Program-made: the position numbers and the translations under genes
Part shown: one piece after another, positions 29,312 to 37,391 of the stretch
How positions within the stretch are numbered: the first letter of the stretch is position 1
Layout: the number at the start of each line of letters is the position of its first letter
NCBI RefSeq assembly: GCF_003095395.1
Contig: NZ_QEIJ01000002.1
Location: 124,001-188,000, forward strand
Source: Microbacterium sp. Gd 4-13
GTDB lineage: Bacteria > Actinomycetota > Actinomycetes > Actinomycetales > Microbacteriaceae
Direction: 5' to 3'
Length of the DNA: 64,000 nucleotides
The notes under the pieces: generated by a model
The model's database searches: none
Told to the model about the DNA's origin: nothing
Seen by the model: only the letters and a program-made list of their open reading frames with translations

Positions 29312-29790
29312 GACGCCGGAAGGTCAGCGGAGATGTCGGCGACCGTTGCGCCGTACGCTTCGATCAGGGCGTCGGCGTCGACGAACAGACTGAATCCGTG
29401 GGCGCCCGCGCCCATCGCGATTCGAGTGCCCGCGATGCGCTCGTCGGCGAAGACGGGCCACGCGGTGGAGCTGCCGATCGGAACGATCGTTCCACGCTCA
29501 TAACCGGTCGCCTCGAGGGCGAGCTCCGGTTCGGGAAGGCGGAGCTTGTTGACGCCGACGATAGCCCGGAGCTTCGGCCAGGAGATGGCCCGATCGCCCG
29601 GGATCAAGGCGAACAAGAACGTGTCGTCAGACCGCTTGACGACCAGCGTCTTGACGATATCGGCGGGACGGATCCCCAGGAGCGCGGCGGCGTCGACGAG
29701 GCTGTGGGCCGCGGGGCGCTCTCGCACCTCGATGTCGAGCCCGCGCTCGGCGGCTGCCGTGCGCACGCGCTCCGTGGGGTCCGGTGTCAC
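29308..29790 (-). CDS. YbaK/ProX-type aminoacyl-tRNA deacylase domain protein
   Basis: A 160-residue free-standing editing domain. The family pattern is visible as HSLVDAAALLGIRPADIVKTLVVK near residues 29-52 and IPGDRAISWPKLRA in the middle, followed by the GIVPIGSS-like segment ERGTIVPIGSST. Such proteins hydrolyse mischarged tRNAs (Cys-tRNA-Pro, Ala-tRNA-Pro and others). The GTG at 29790 overlaps the stop of the upstream gene (GTGA). Its 3' end overlaps the NUDIX gene by four bases in convergent orientation. Confidence 0.85.
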   Translation of the reverse strand: MTPDPTERVRTAAAERGLDIEVRERPAAHSLVDAAALLGIRPADIVKTLVVKRSDDTFLFALIPGDRAISWPKLRAIVGVNKLRLPEPELALEATGYERGTIVPIGSSTAWPVFADERIAGTRIAMGAGAHGFSLFVDADALIEAYGATVADISADLPAS

Positions 29791-30368
29791 GCGTCGGGGG
29801 CGCGCAGCGGGTCGTCGGCCACCCACAGCTCGTCGTCGGCGCGCAGGGTCTGCCACGCGGCGTAGGCCACGCCCACGGCAGCGGCGACACCGAGGATGAT
29901 GGCGATCACGCCACCGGCGCTGATTCCGTCGTGGCGGGGCTGCACGGAGAGCTTCTTCGAGAGCTTCCGGGTCGCCTTCTTGCCGTACTTGTCGGCGCGC
30001 TTTGCATACTTCTTCGCGTTGGGGAGTTCGAGGCCGCGTCCCTTGGCGATGCGGTCGCGGGTGTCGTGCGCGGCATCCCACACCGACAGCGCGGATCCGA
30101 CGACGGCGCCGGCGGCCGGCACGACCTTGTCGGACAGCACGTGCTTGGAGTAGTCGACGCTGCGGTCGACGTAGGGAGCGGCGTACTTCTGGTACGAATC
30201 CTGAACGGTGGGTACGACCTGCTCGCGACCGAAGTAACCCAACTGGCGTCCGGCTTCACGCGCGACGTGCGCGCTCTCCCCGACGAGGACCTGCTGCGAT
30301 TCCCACAGCTTCGATGCCTGATCCTGAAGCTTGCGGAGTTGCTTTTTGCGCTTACGGCTGAGGCTCAC
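29787..30368 (-). CDS. Hypothetical protein with Lys-rich helical region and C-terminal membrane helix
   Basis: A 193-residue protein. It opens with SLSRKRKKQLRKLQDQASKL, a basic amphipathic helix, continues with Ala/Lys-rich helices (KKYAKRADKYGKKATRKLSKK) and ends with one transmembrane segment (GVIAIILGVAAAVGVAYAAW) and a short acidic tail. The GTG at 30368 has GGGAGGG upstream; longer in-frame extensions lack one. Coupled by GTGA to the YbaK-like gene. Similar proteins occur at this place in related genomes; no function is known. Confidence 0.75.
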   Translation of the reverse strand: MSLSRKRKKQLRKLQDQASKLWESQQVLVGESAHVAREAGRQLGYFGREQVVPTVQDSYQKYAAPYVDRSVDYSKHVLSDKVVPAAGAVVGSALSVWDAAHDTRDRIAKGRGLELPNAKKYAKRADKYGKKATRKLSKKLSVQPRHDGISAGGVIAIILGVAAAVGVAYAAWQTLRADDELWVADDPLRAPDA

Positions 30369-30457
30369 GATGATGCCCTCCCGGATAGATGGGACGTGTG
30401 CACCCATACTGCCAGAAGCGGGCTTCTCCGGGCGGAGGGGCTTGCTTATAACTCTGC

Positions 30458-30463
30458 GAGAAT
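30458..30463 (+). promoter_or_regulatory. -10 box of a probably leaderless ppiA
   Basis: GAGAAT lies exactly six bases before the ppiA ATG at 30470, so the transcript should begin at or next to the start codon. Confidence 0.55.
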
Positions 30464-30469
30464 GTACCC

Positions 30470-31027
30470 ATGCCTATCCACAGCGCGGTTGCGACCATCC
30501 ACACCAACCACGGCGACATCGTCGTGAACCTCTTCGGAGACCAGGCACCCCGCACGGTGCAGAACTTCGTGGGACTCTCCGACGGTTCGCAGGCGTGGAC
30601 CGACCCGGGCACCGGCAAGCCGGGCGAAGGCGCGCTCTACTCCGACGTGATCTTCCACCGCATCATCCCCAACTTCATGATCCAGGGCGGCGACCCGCTC
30701 GGACAGGGCATCGGAGGCCCGGGCTACAACTTCGACGACGAGATCAGCCCCGAACTCGACTTCGCCGCTCCCTACAAGCTCGCGATGGCCAACGCCGGCC
30801 TGCGCCGCAACGCCATCACCGGCAAGGCCGAGGGCACCAACGGCTCGCAGTTCTTCATCACGACCGACCCGACCCCGTGGCTCCAGGGCAAGCACACCAT
30901 CTTCGGCGAGGTCGCCGACGACGCGTCGAAGGCCGTCGTCGACGCGATCGCCGCTGTGCCGACCGGTGCCGGCGACCGTCCGGTCGAGCCCGTCGTGATC
31001 TCGTCGATCGACGTCGTCTCCGTCTGA
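30470..31027 (+). CDS. ppiA: Peptidyl-prolyl cis-trans isomerase (cyclophilin)
   Basis: A 185-residue cyclophilin that catalyses proline isomerisation, without a signal peptide and so cytoplasmic. The active-site residues appear in VIFHRIIPNFMIQGGDP (Arg and Phe/Gln), GTNGSQFFITT and WLQGKHTIFGEV. An insertion with DPGTGKPGEG before the FHR motif is common in actinobacterial PpiA. Position after the tRNA pair and before the rhomboid gene matches mycobacterial ppiA (Rv0009). The start codon is placed six bases after a -10 box. Confidence 0.96.
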   Translation: MPIHSAVATIHTNHGDIVVNLFGDQAPRTVQNFVGLSDGSQAWTDPGTGKPGEGALYSDVIFHRIIPNFMIQGGDPLGQGIGGPGYNFDDEISPELDFAAPYKLAMANAGLRRNAITGKAEGTNGSQFFITTDPTPWLQGKHTIFGEVADDASKAVVDAIAAVPTGAGDRPVEPVVISSIDVVSV

Positions 31028-31037
31028 TCGCACACCG

Positions 31038-31961
31038 GTGACCACGGACGAGTTCCGTCGCAACCGCGACAACTTCTGCTACCGGCATCCCGACCGGCAG
31101 AGCTTCGTGCTGTGCCAGCGATGCATGCGCACGATCTGCCCCGAATGCCAGACGCAGGGTGCCGTGGGAGTGATCTGCCCCGAGTGCATGGCGGAGCAGC
31201 GGAAGGCTCGAACGCCCGTGCAGCGGAAGGCCGAGCGTCGCTGGGCGCGGAGGCCCCAGGCCCTCGCCGCCGTGTCGAGCGGACGACCCGTGGTCACCCT
31301 CGCGATCATCGCGATCACTGCGCTGTTCTACATCCTGACGCTGATCCCGGGTTACGGCCCGGTGATCCAGTCGACGCTGGTGTTCAACAGTGGATTCGTC
31401 ACGCCCGGCTACCCGTTCCAGCCGTGGCGTGTGCTCACCGCAGCGCTCGCGCACGCGAGCTTCCTGCACCTGGCCCTCAACATGTTCACTCTGTGGATCC
31501 TCGGCCGCAGTCTCGAGCCGATGCTGGGTAGGGGCCGTTTCCTCGCGCTGTACCTGATCAGTGCGCTCGGCGGATCCGTGGCAGTGACCCTGCTCGCGCC
31601 GCTGACCAGTGTCGTCGGAGCTTCGGGCGCGATTTTCGGTCTGTTCGGCGCGCTGCTCGTCATCGGACGCCACATCGGTGCCGACATCCGCGTGATCGCG
31701 GTGCTGATCGGCATCAACTTCGCTTTCCCGTTCGTGCTCGCGCTGATCAACTCGATCGGCTCGGGATCGTTCGTCGCGGAGCTGAACGCCGTCGGCATCT
31801 CCTGGCAGGCGCACCTCGGTGGCCTGGTCGTCGGAGCACTCGTCGGTTTCGTCTACGCGAGAACGCGAGCGCCGAAGCAGCGCCCCCTGCAGATCGGGTC
31901 GCTCGTCGCTGTCAGCGTCGTGCTCATCGGTCTCCTCGCCGTGCCGTCATTGGTCGGCTGA
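31038..31961 (+). CDS. Rhomboid intramembrane serine protease with N-terminal zinc-binding domain
   Basis: A 307-residue protein. Residues 14-50 carry a B-box-like cysteine and histidine array (C14, H17, C26, C29, C34, C37, C47, C50). Six hydrophobic helices follow with the rhomboid catalytic pair S196 in GASGAIFG and H259 in QAHLGGL, plus N148 in HLALNMF. It cleaves transmembrane substrates inside the membrane; substrates are unknown. GTG start ten bases after ppiA, so probably co-transcribed. Confidence 0.94.
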   Translation: MTTDEFRRNRDNFCYRHPDRQSFVLCQRCMRTICPECQTQGAVGVICPECMAEQRKARTPVQRKAERRWARRPQALAAVSSGRPVVTLAIIAITALFYILTLIPGYGPVIQSTLVFNSGFVTPGYPFQPWRVLTAALAHASFLHLALNMFTLWILGRSLEPMLGRGRFLALYLISALGGSVAVTLLAPLTSVVGASGAIFGLFGALLVIGRHIGADIRVIAVLIGINFAFPFVLALINSIGSGSFVAELNAVGISWQAHLGGLVVGALVGFVYARTRAPKQRPLQIGSLVAVSVVLIGLLAVPSLVG

Positions 31962-31965
31962 GAAG

Positions 31966-31974
31966 TTATCCACA
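31966..31974 (+). promoter_or_regulatory. Isolated perfect DnaA box
   Basis: TTATCCACA lies in the 60-base gap between the convergent rhomboid and crgA genes, followed by a TCCACA half-box at about 31981. It is about 16 kb from oriC. Confidence 0.5.
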
Positions 31975-32021
31975 GTTCCATCCACACCTGGGGATGAATC
32001 ACACGGGTGTAATTCGGTGTG

Positions 32022-32261
32022 TCAGCGCCAGCGGGTCGTCATGAGGAACCCGATGAACGCGATTCCGAAGCCGATGACCAAGTTCCATGCGCCGATCCCG
32101 GGAATCGGGTACTGCATGTTGCTCAGGTAGAAGAAGAGAACCCAGACCAGCCCGACGAGCATGAGCCCGATCATGACGGGCTTGAACCACACCGGATTCG
32201 GTGCGGCGTCGCTCTCACTGCGCTCGGCGATCGGGTCTTCGCCACTCGTGGTTCGTGCCAT
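32022..32261 (-). CDS. crgA: Cell division protein CrgA
   Basis: A 79-residue membrane protein with two helices, roughly 27-46 and 56-75, joined by a short loop containing NMQYPIPGIGAWN, which is the family signature. In mycobacteria and streptomycetes CrgA coordinates FtsZ, peptidoglycan enzymes and septum formation. The ATG at 32261 is preceded by TAGACT (32273-32268) with exactly six bases between, another leaderless arrangement. Divergent from the sortase gene by 53 bases. Confidence 0.95.
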   Translation of the reverse strand: MARTTSGEDPIAERSESDAAPNPVWFKPVMIGLMLVGLVWVLFFYLSNMQYPIPGIGAWNLVIGFGIAFIGFLMTTRWR

Positions 32262-32302
32262 GCCGTCAGTCTAACTCCACGGTGCCACTCATCACGGTGT
32301 GG

Positions 32303-32308
32303 GAGAAT
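32303..32308 (+). promoter_or_regulatory. -10 box of a probably leaderless sortase gene
   Basis: GAGAAT is exactly six bases before the GTG at 32315. The crgA -10 box (TAGACT, 32273-32268, minus strand) lies about 30 bases to the left, so the two divergent promoters are interleaved. Confidence 0.55.
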
Positions 32309-32314
32309 CCCTGC

Positions 32315-33115
32315 GTGCAGACCCTTGAAGACGCCCCACCGGCCACGCGCCGCGAGCGTCGCGCGACGCCGCCTCCGAAGCGCCGTCGTCGGGTCTCGGT
32401 CATCGGTGTCGTCGGTGAACTGCTGATGACCGCCGGTGTGATCATCTTCCTCTACGTCGCATGGCAGATGTGGATCGGCGACGTGATCACGGGCGCGCAA
32501 GCCAATGCCGCCAGCCAGGAGCTCTCTCAGAGTTGGGCTCAGGAGTACGACCCGGCTCCGCCGGTCGCCGATCCCTCGGTGCCCGAGGCCGAGCCCGTCA
32601 CCGCCGAGCCGCCGATCCTGCCGCAGCCGGCCGACGCCGAGACGTTCGCGGTGATGTATATCCCGCGCTTCGGGGCGGACTACTCGCGTGAGATCGCCGG
32701 CGGAACCACGCGAGCCCGCACGCTCGACACCGATCGCATCGGTCACTACACGGATGCCGCCATGCCGGGCCAGGTGGGCAATTTCTCCGTCGCCGCGCAC
32801 CGCACGACCTACGGTGCCCCGTTCAACCGTCTCGCGGAGCTGCACGTCGGCGACGCGATCGTGATCGAGACGCAGGAGGGGTGGTACACCTACCGCTTCC
32901 GCACCCTTCAGTATGTGAAGCCCACGGAGGTCGACGTGCTGCTCGACGTGCCGCAGGCCCCCGAGGTGCCGGCCGGTGAGCGATACATCACGCTTACCAG
33001 TTGCAGCCCGATGTTCTCCCTCGCGGAGCGCATCGTCGGGTACGGACTTTTCGAATCGTTCACCCCGAGAGCGGACGGCACCCCGCCCGCCTCACTCACG
33101 GAAGCGGTGGTGTGA
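32315..33115 (+). CDS. Class E sortase
   Basis: A 266-residue membrane-anchored transpeptidase. A basic N-terminus (PKRRRRVS) is followed by a transmembrane helix at about 29-52, a Pro/Ala/Glu-rich linker, and the sortase fold with catalytic H162 (AAHRTTYG), C230 (TLTSC) and R239 (LAERIVG). Class E sortases of Actinobacteria attach proteins with LAxTG-like signals to the wall. It overlaps a small membrane protein gene and pabA, forming a short operon as near mycobacterial crgA/trpG (Rv0012). Confidence 0.93.
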   Translation: MQTLEDAPPATRRERRATPPPKRRRRVSVIGVVGELLMTAGVIIFLYVAWQMWIGDVITGAQANAASQELSQSWAQEYDPAPPVADPSVPEAEPVTAEPPILPQPADAETFAVMYIPRFGADYSREIAGGTTRARTLDTDRIGHYTDAAMPGQVGNFSVAAHRTTYGAPFNRLAELHVGDAIVIETQEGWYTYRFRTLQYVKPTEVDVLLDVPQAPEVPAGERYITLTSCSPMFSLAERIVGYGLFESFTPRADGTPPASLTEAVV

Positions 33116-33270
33116 TGTACGGCGCGTTGTGGCGGGTGCTGCCCGGGCCGTGGTTCGTGCGGTTGTTGATCCTCCTGATCCTGATTGCTGCGGCGCTCTA
33201 CGGGCTCTTCTTCTACGCTTTCCCGTGGGTGAGCTCGTTCGTCAATCCGCAGGATCCGACCTTCGGGTGA
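33115..33270 (+). CDS. Small single-pass membrane protein, 51 aa
   Basis: A 51-residue protein made of one hydrophobic helix (about residues 15-37) preceded by WRVLPGPWFVR and ending in a short polar tail with NPQDPTFG. Its ATG overlaps the sortase stop (TGATG) and its stop overlaps the pabA start (GTGA), so it is translationally locked between the two. Similar short proteins occur at this place in related genomes. Function unknown; possibly a sortase accessory. Confidence 0.75.
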   Translation: MYGALWRVLPGPWFVRLLILLILIAAALYGLFFYAFPWVSSFVNPQDPTFG

Positions 33271-33929
33271 GCGCGCTGCGCGTCCTCGTCGTCGACAACC
33301 ACGACAGTTTCGTCCACACCCTCGTCGACTACCTGGCTGAACTGGGTGCGATCGTCACGATGGTCGAGGCTGACGCGATCGATCCGGCGGTGGAGCTTTC
33401 GCATCACGATGCGGTGCTGGTCTCGCCGGGCCCGGGTGATCCTGCCGACGCCGGAGCGTCGATCGCCGTGGTCACGAACGCGGCCGAACGCCGCCTCCCG
33501 CTCCTCGGCGTCTGCCTGGGGCACCAGGCCATCGGTGCGGCCTACGGCGGGCGGGTCGTCCATGCTCCCGAACTCATGCACGGAATGACCTCCGAGGTGC
33601 GGCATGACGACAGCATCCTGTTCGCCGGACTCCCCGACCCCTTCACCGCGACGAGGTATCACTCCCTCGCCGTCGACGAGGCCTCGCTCCCGAGCGAGAT
33701 CGTCGTGACCGCCCGCACCGAGTCGGGCGTCGTGATGGCCCTCGCCCACCGCAGCCTGCCGATGTGGGGCGTGCAGTTCCATCCCGAGAGCATCCTCACC
33801 GTCGGCGGGCATCGTCTTCTCGGCAACTGGCTGGAAGCAGCCGGGAGCGTCGGGGCCGCAGACCGAGGGCGGATGCTGCGACCGCGGCGGTCGGACTCCG
33901 CTCAGCGCGAAGTCAGCCGGAGCAGCTGA
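33267..33929 (+). CDS. pabA: Glutamine amidotransferase, anthranilate/aminodeoxychorismate synthase component II
   Basis: A 220-residue class I glutamine amidotransferase that supplies ammonia to a chorismate-converting partner (folate or tryptophan synthesis). The oxyanion region is SPGPGDP (53-59), the nucleophile C83 lies in GVCLGHQ and the triad partners are H172 and E174 in FHPES. No component I gene lies nearby, as at the mycobacterial trpG locus (Rv0013). The C-terminal 25 residues are Arg/Ser-rich. Its 3' end overlaps the convergent pknB by 17 bases. Confidence 0.9.
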   Translation: MSALRVLVVDNHDSFVHTLVDYLAELGAIVTMVEADAIDPAVELSHHDAVLVSPGPGDPADAGASIAVVTNAAERRLPLLGVCLGHQAIGAAYGGRVVHAPELMHGMTSEVRHDDSILFAGLPDPFTATRYHSLAVDEASLPSEIVVTARTESGVVMALAHRSLPMWGVQFHPESILTVGGHRLLGNWLEAAGSVGAADRGRMLRPRRSDSAQREVSRSS

Positions 33930-35652
33930 TCAGCACGATCTCCGAACGCACGGGAACCTCACCCGGAGCGAGCGACTGCGTGCGCACGGTCGGCGGGTTC
34001 GTCGTGGGGCAACTGGGGTCTTGCTCCGTCAGGACGGTGAGACCGATGTCGGCGCTCTCGAGCAGGCGCTTCGCCGCGTCCACCGTGTAGCCCGTGTAGT
34101 CGACGATCACCACTCTGCCGCTGGCGACGACCAGGTTGACGGTGCTGCCGACGCCGACCTTCGCGCCCGCGACCTGGTCGGCCTCGAGTACCGTGCCCGC
34201 CGCCGCCCCGGGGTCGTTGCGCTGGGTGATCGTGCCGATGGTGAGTCCGGCTTCGGCGAGGGCGGTGCGTGCCGCGTCTTCCGAGATGCCGGTGAGAGGG
34301 GGGACGGTCGAGGTGGCCTCGCCCTGCGAGACGTAGACCGTGATCAACTGCTGCGCACTGACGGACTCACCCGAGCCGGGGTCGGTGCGGATGACGTTGC
34401 CCTCCGTCACGGAGTCGCTCGGTTCGTTCACGCGAGACGCACGAAGATCGTTCTCGCCGAGCACGTCTGCGGCGCGGTCGTAGGCCATGTCGACGATGTC
34501 GGGCACGACGCGTGCGCTGCTCGGGACCTCGTCGGCCGGCCTGATCGAGAGCACCCAGAAGAGCACCGAGACGAGGAGCACCGCGAGCAGCGCGACACCC
34601 GCCCACACCCACGCGACCGGGGGACCCGCCTGGGTACGACGCATCGTGGTGTCGGTGCTGAGCTGACGGAGCGATCGTGCCGTCTCCGCGGCCTGCCGCG
34701 GATTGGGCCCGTACAGTTCGCTCGTCAGCGCGCCGAGCTGTCGTTTCGTCGGGGCCTTGCCACCGACCGCGGCGTCGAGTGCCTCGCGGAAAGCCGCAGC
34801 ATCCGGGTACCGCTGGAAGGGGTCTTTCGCCAGCGCACGGAGCACCACGGCGTCGAGGCCGCGGGGCACCGACTCGTTCAGCTCGGACGGCGGTACGGGG
34901 GTCTCGCTGACGTGCTGGTAGGCGACGGCCACCGGGGTGTCGCCCCGGAAGGGCGGGCGTCCGGTGAGGAGCTCGTACAGCACGACGCCCGTGGAGTAGA
35001 GGTCGGCGCGGGCGTCGACCGGTTCGCCCTTCGCCTGCTCGGGCGAGAAGTAGGCGGCCGTTCCGATGATCGCGGTCGTCTCGGCGACGGTCGACGACGA
35101 GTCGGAGACGGCCCGGGCGATGCCGAAGTCCATGACCTTCACCTCGCCGCGCTCGGCTTCGGCGGTCGACCCGGAGCTGTGCTCCTCGGAGGCGTCGGTG
35201 ATCATGACGTTGCCGGGCTTGATGTCTCGATGTACGACGCCGGCGCGGTGCGAGTACTCGAGCGCCTCGAGGATGCCGTCGACGTAGCGGAGGGCGTCTG
35301 CGGTCGGCACCGGCCCCTGGTCGATGACGTCTTTCAGCAGGGAGCCGTGCACGAGCTCCATCACGATGTAGGGCACGGGTCGCGCCTGACCGTCGGCGCC
35401 GACCTCGGTGGCCTCGCCCGCATCGAAGACGCGAACGATCGTCGGGTGCGCCATGCGCGAGGCCGCCTGGGCCTCGAGGCGGAACCGCGTGCGGAACGCG
35501 GCGTTGTCGGCGAGTTCGCGCTTGAGGATCTTGATCGCGACCGCGCGTCCGAGGGTCAGGTCGTATCCGCGATAGACCGTCGCCATCCCGCCGCGACCGA
35601 TGAGGTCGTCAACGCGATAGCGCCCTGACAGGACGCGCGGTTCCGAGGTCAC
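33913..35652 (-). CDS. pknB: Serine/threonine protein kinase PknB with three PASTA domains
   Basis: A 579-residue transmembrane receptor kinase. The kinase domain (about 12-290) has K41, the catalytic loop HRDIKPGN (141-148, D143), DFG at 175-177 and a TTAIIGTAAYFSPEQ activation loop. A single helix at about 347-369 leads to three PASTA repeats (380-442, 446-511, 513-576) that sense muropeptides or lipid II outside the cell. The third repeat has a Cys pair (C548, C577). The GTG start overlaps the pknA stop. Last gene of the fhaA-pknB operon. Confidence 0.96.
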   Translation of the reverse strand: MTSEPRVLSGRYRVDDLIGRGGMATVYRGYDLTLGRAVAIKILKRELADNAAFRTRFRLEAQAASRMAHPTIVRVFDAGEATEVGADGQARPVPYIVMELVHGSLLKDVIDQGPVPTADALRYVDGILEALEYSHRAGVVHRDIKPGNVMITDASEEHSSGSTAEAERGEVKVMDFGIARAVSDSSSTVAETTAIIGTAAYFSPEQAKGEPVDARADLYSTGVVLYELLTGRPPFRGDTPVAVAYQHVSETPVPPSELNESVPRGLDAVVLRALAKDPFQRYPDAAAFREALDAAVGGKAPTKRQLGALTSELYGPNPRQAAETARSLRQLSTDTTMRRTQAGPPVAWVWAGVALLAVLLVSVLFWVLSIRPADEVPSSARVVPDIVDMAYDRAADVLGENDLRASRVNEPSDSVTEGNVIRTDPGSGESVSAQQLITVYVSQGEATSTVPPLTGISEDAARTALAEAGLTIGTITQRNDPGAAAGTVLEADQVAGAKVGVGSTVNLVVASGRVVIVDYTGYTVDAAKRLLESADIGLTVLTEQDPSCPTTNPPTVRTQSLAPGEVPVRSEIVLISCSG

Positions 35653-37391
35653 GGAGTGGAGCTCGTGGTCGGGCTCGGAGTGTTGGGCGCGGCGATCGGC
35701 GCGTTGGCCTCCGCCGACGATCCCGAGGTTCGCTCCGTGTTGCTTCCCGTGCACGTGACCGTGTAGCTGACCGTGAGCGTCTGGCCGGGCGCGTTGGCGA
35801 CCTCGATCTGCGCGTTGCGGTCGTTCGGGCCGAAGACGGCCGTCGACTGCCCGTTCGTCGCGAACACGCCGTTGATGGCGGTGAGCGTGTAGGCGCTGAC
35901 GGTCGGCGTTCCGGCCGGGCAGCTGTATCCGGTCCAGTTCACCGTCGCCGTGCTCGACGGGGTCACCGACGCCGGCAGCGTGGGGTTGCCCGGGGTCGGC
36001 ATGGGGGTCTGCTCGGCGTAGGTGGTGACCGTGATCGTCGCGCCCTCTGCGACACCGCCGGTCGGGTTCACCGAGTAGACGACGCCGACCTGGTCTTCGC
36101 TGGTCGCGGCGTTGCCCGGCTGGCAGTTGGCGACGAGCCCGGCTTCTTCGAGGATGCCTCGCGCCGCGTCGCACGTCTGGCCGACGAGGCCGAGGGAGCT
36201 CACGTCGACCCGGGTCTCGGAGGGGGACGGGGCCGGAGTCGCACTGGACTGACTAGGACTCGGCGAACGCGGCGGGGTCGCCGAAGACGTGGTCGGATCG
36301 GGTGCGGGGTCGTTGTTGACGACCATCGCGAAGATCGTGCCGCCGATGACGAGCACGAGCAGCACGATGAGCGCGATCAGTGGCCACGTCCACGGGCTGC
36401 GCTTCTTCTTCGGCTCGTCGGTCAGCGTGTCGTCCGCCACGTCGACGACCGCGGGCGCGGCCATCAGGCGCGTGGCGGCGGACGTGTCGGAACCGGGGGT
36501 GAGCAGCTGCGTGAGTTCGTCTGCGCCGGCGGCCCCCGCGATGGCGGGGACGGCGGCGGTGGCTGCCGTGAGATCACCGCGACGCAGAGCGGATGCTGCG
36601 CGGGCGACCGCCGCGGCGGAGGCAGGGCGCTCCTCGGGCTTCTTCGCGATCATCGCCATGACGAGGTTCTGCACCGGCACGGCGACGGTCGGCGGAAGAG
36701 GTGCCGGCGTCTCATTGATCTGCGCCATCGCGATGGCGACCTGCGACTCGCCCGTGAAGGGGCGCTTTCCGGCGAGGGCTTCGTAGGCCACGATGCCGAG
36801 CGAGTAGATGTCGGTGGCCGGCGACGCCGCGTGGCCCGAGGCCTGCTCGGGCGAAAGGTACTGCACGGTGCCCATGACCTGACCGGTAGCCGTCAGCGGC
36901 ACCTGGTCGGCGATGCGGGCGATGCCGAAGTCGGTGATCTTCACGCGACCGTCGGGGGTGATGAGGAGGTTCCCCGGCTTGATGTCGCGGTGGACGAGAC
37001 CCGCGGCGTGGGCGGCCTGAAGTGCCGATGCGGTCTGCGCGACGATGTCGAGCGTCTTGTCGGTCGACAGGGAGCCCTCGCGCTCGATGATGGTGGACAG
37101 GGCTTCGCCCGGAACCAGTTCCATCACCAGGAAGGCGCTGCCGTCTTCCTCGCCGTAGTCGAAGACGCTCGCGATGCCTTCGTGGTTGACGAGTGCGGCG
37201 TGGCGGGCCTCGGCGCGGAAGCGCTCGAGGAACCCCGGGTCGCCCATGTACTCGTCTTTGAGGATCTTGATCGCGACCGTGCGGCCGATGACGTGGTCGG
37301 TCGCTTCCCAGACCTCGCCCATCCCGCCGATAGCGATCCGCGAGTCCAGTTCGTAGCGTCCTCCGAAGGTCGCACCCTGTGTTGGTCTCAT
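35649..37391 (-). CDS. pknA: Serine/threonine protein kinase PknA with extracellular PASTA-like domain
   Basis: A 580-residue receptor kinase. The kinase domain has K42, HRDIKPGN at 134-141 (D136), DFG at 154-156 and GTVQYLSPEQ. A Lys-rich juxtamembrane patch precedes the helix at 335-357. Outside the cell follow a Ser/Thr/Pro linker, a PASTA-like domain (395-459, with C407 and C423) and a second beta-rich domain (about 475-547, with C491 and C547), then a Pro/Ser/Thr tail. Mycobacterial PknA has almost no extracellular domain, so this form is extended. It regulates growth and division with PknB. Confidence 0.94.
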   Translation of the reverse strand: MRPTQGATFGGRYELDSRIAIGGMGEVWEATDHVIGRTVAIKILKDEYMGDPGFLERFRAEARHAALVNHEGIASVFDYGEEDGSAFLVMELVPGEALSTIIEREGSLSTDKTLDIVAQTASALQAAHAAGLVHRDIKPGNLLITPDGRVKITDFGIARIADQVPLTATGQVMGTVQYLSPEQASGHAASPATDIYSLGIVAYEALAGKRPFTGESQVAIAMAQINETPAPLPPTVAVPVQNLVMAMIAKKPEERPASAAAVARAASALRRGDLTAATAAVPAIAGAAGADELTQLLTPGSDTSAATRLMAAPAVVDVADDTLTDEPKKKRSPWTWPLIALIVLLVLVIGGTIFAMVVNNDPAPDPTTSSATPPRSPSPSQSSATPAPSPSETRVDVSSLGLVGQTCDAARGILEEAGLVANCQPGNAATSEDQVGVVYSVNPTGGVAEGATITVTTYAEQTPMPTPGNPTLPASVTPSSTATVNWTGYSCPAGTPTVSAYTLTAINGVFATNGQSTAVFGPNDRNAQIEVANAPGQTLTVSYTVTCTGSNTERTSGSSAEANAPIAAPNTPSPTTSSTP

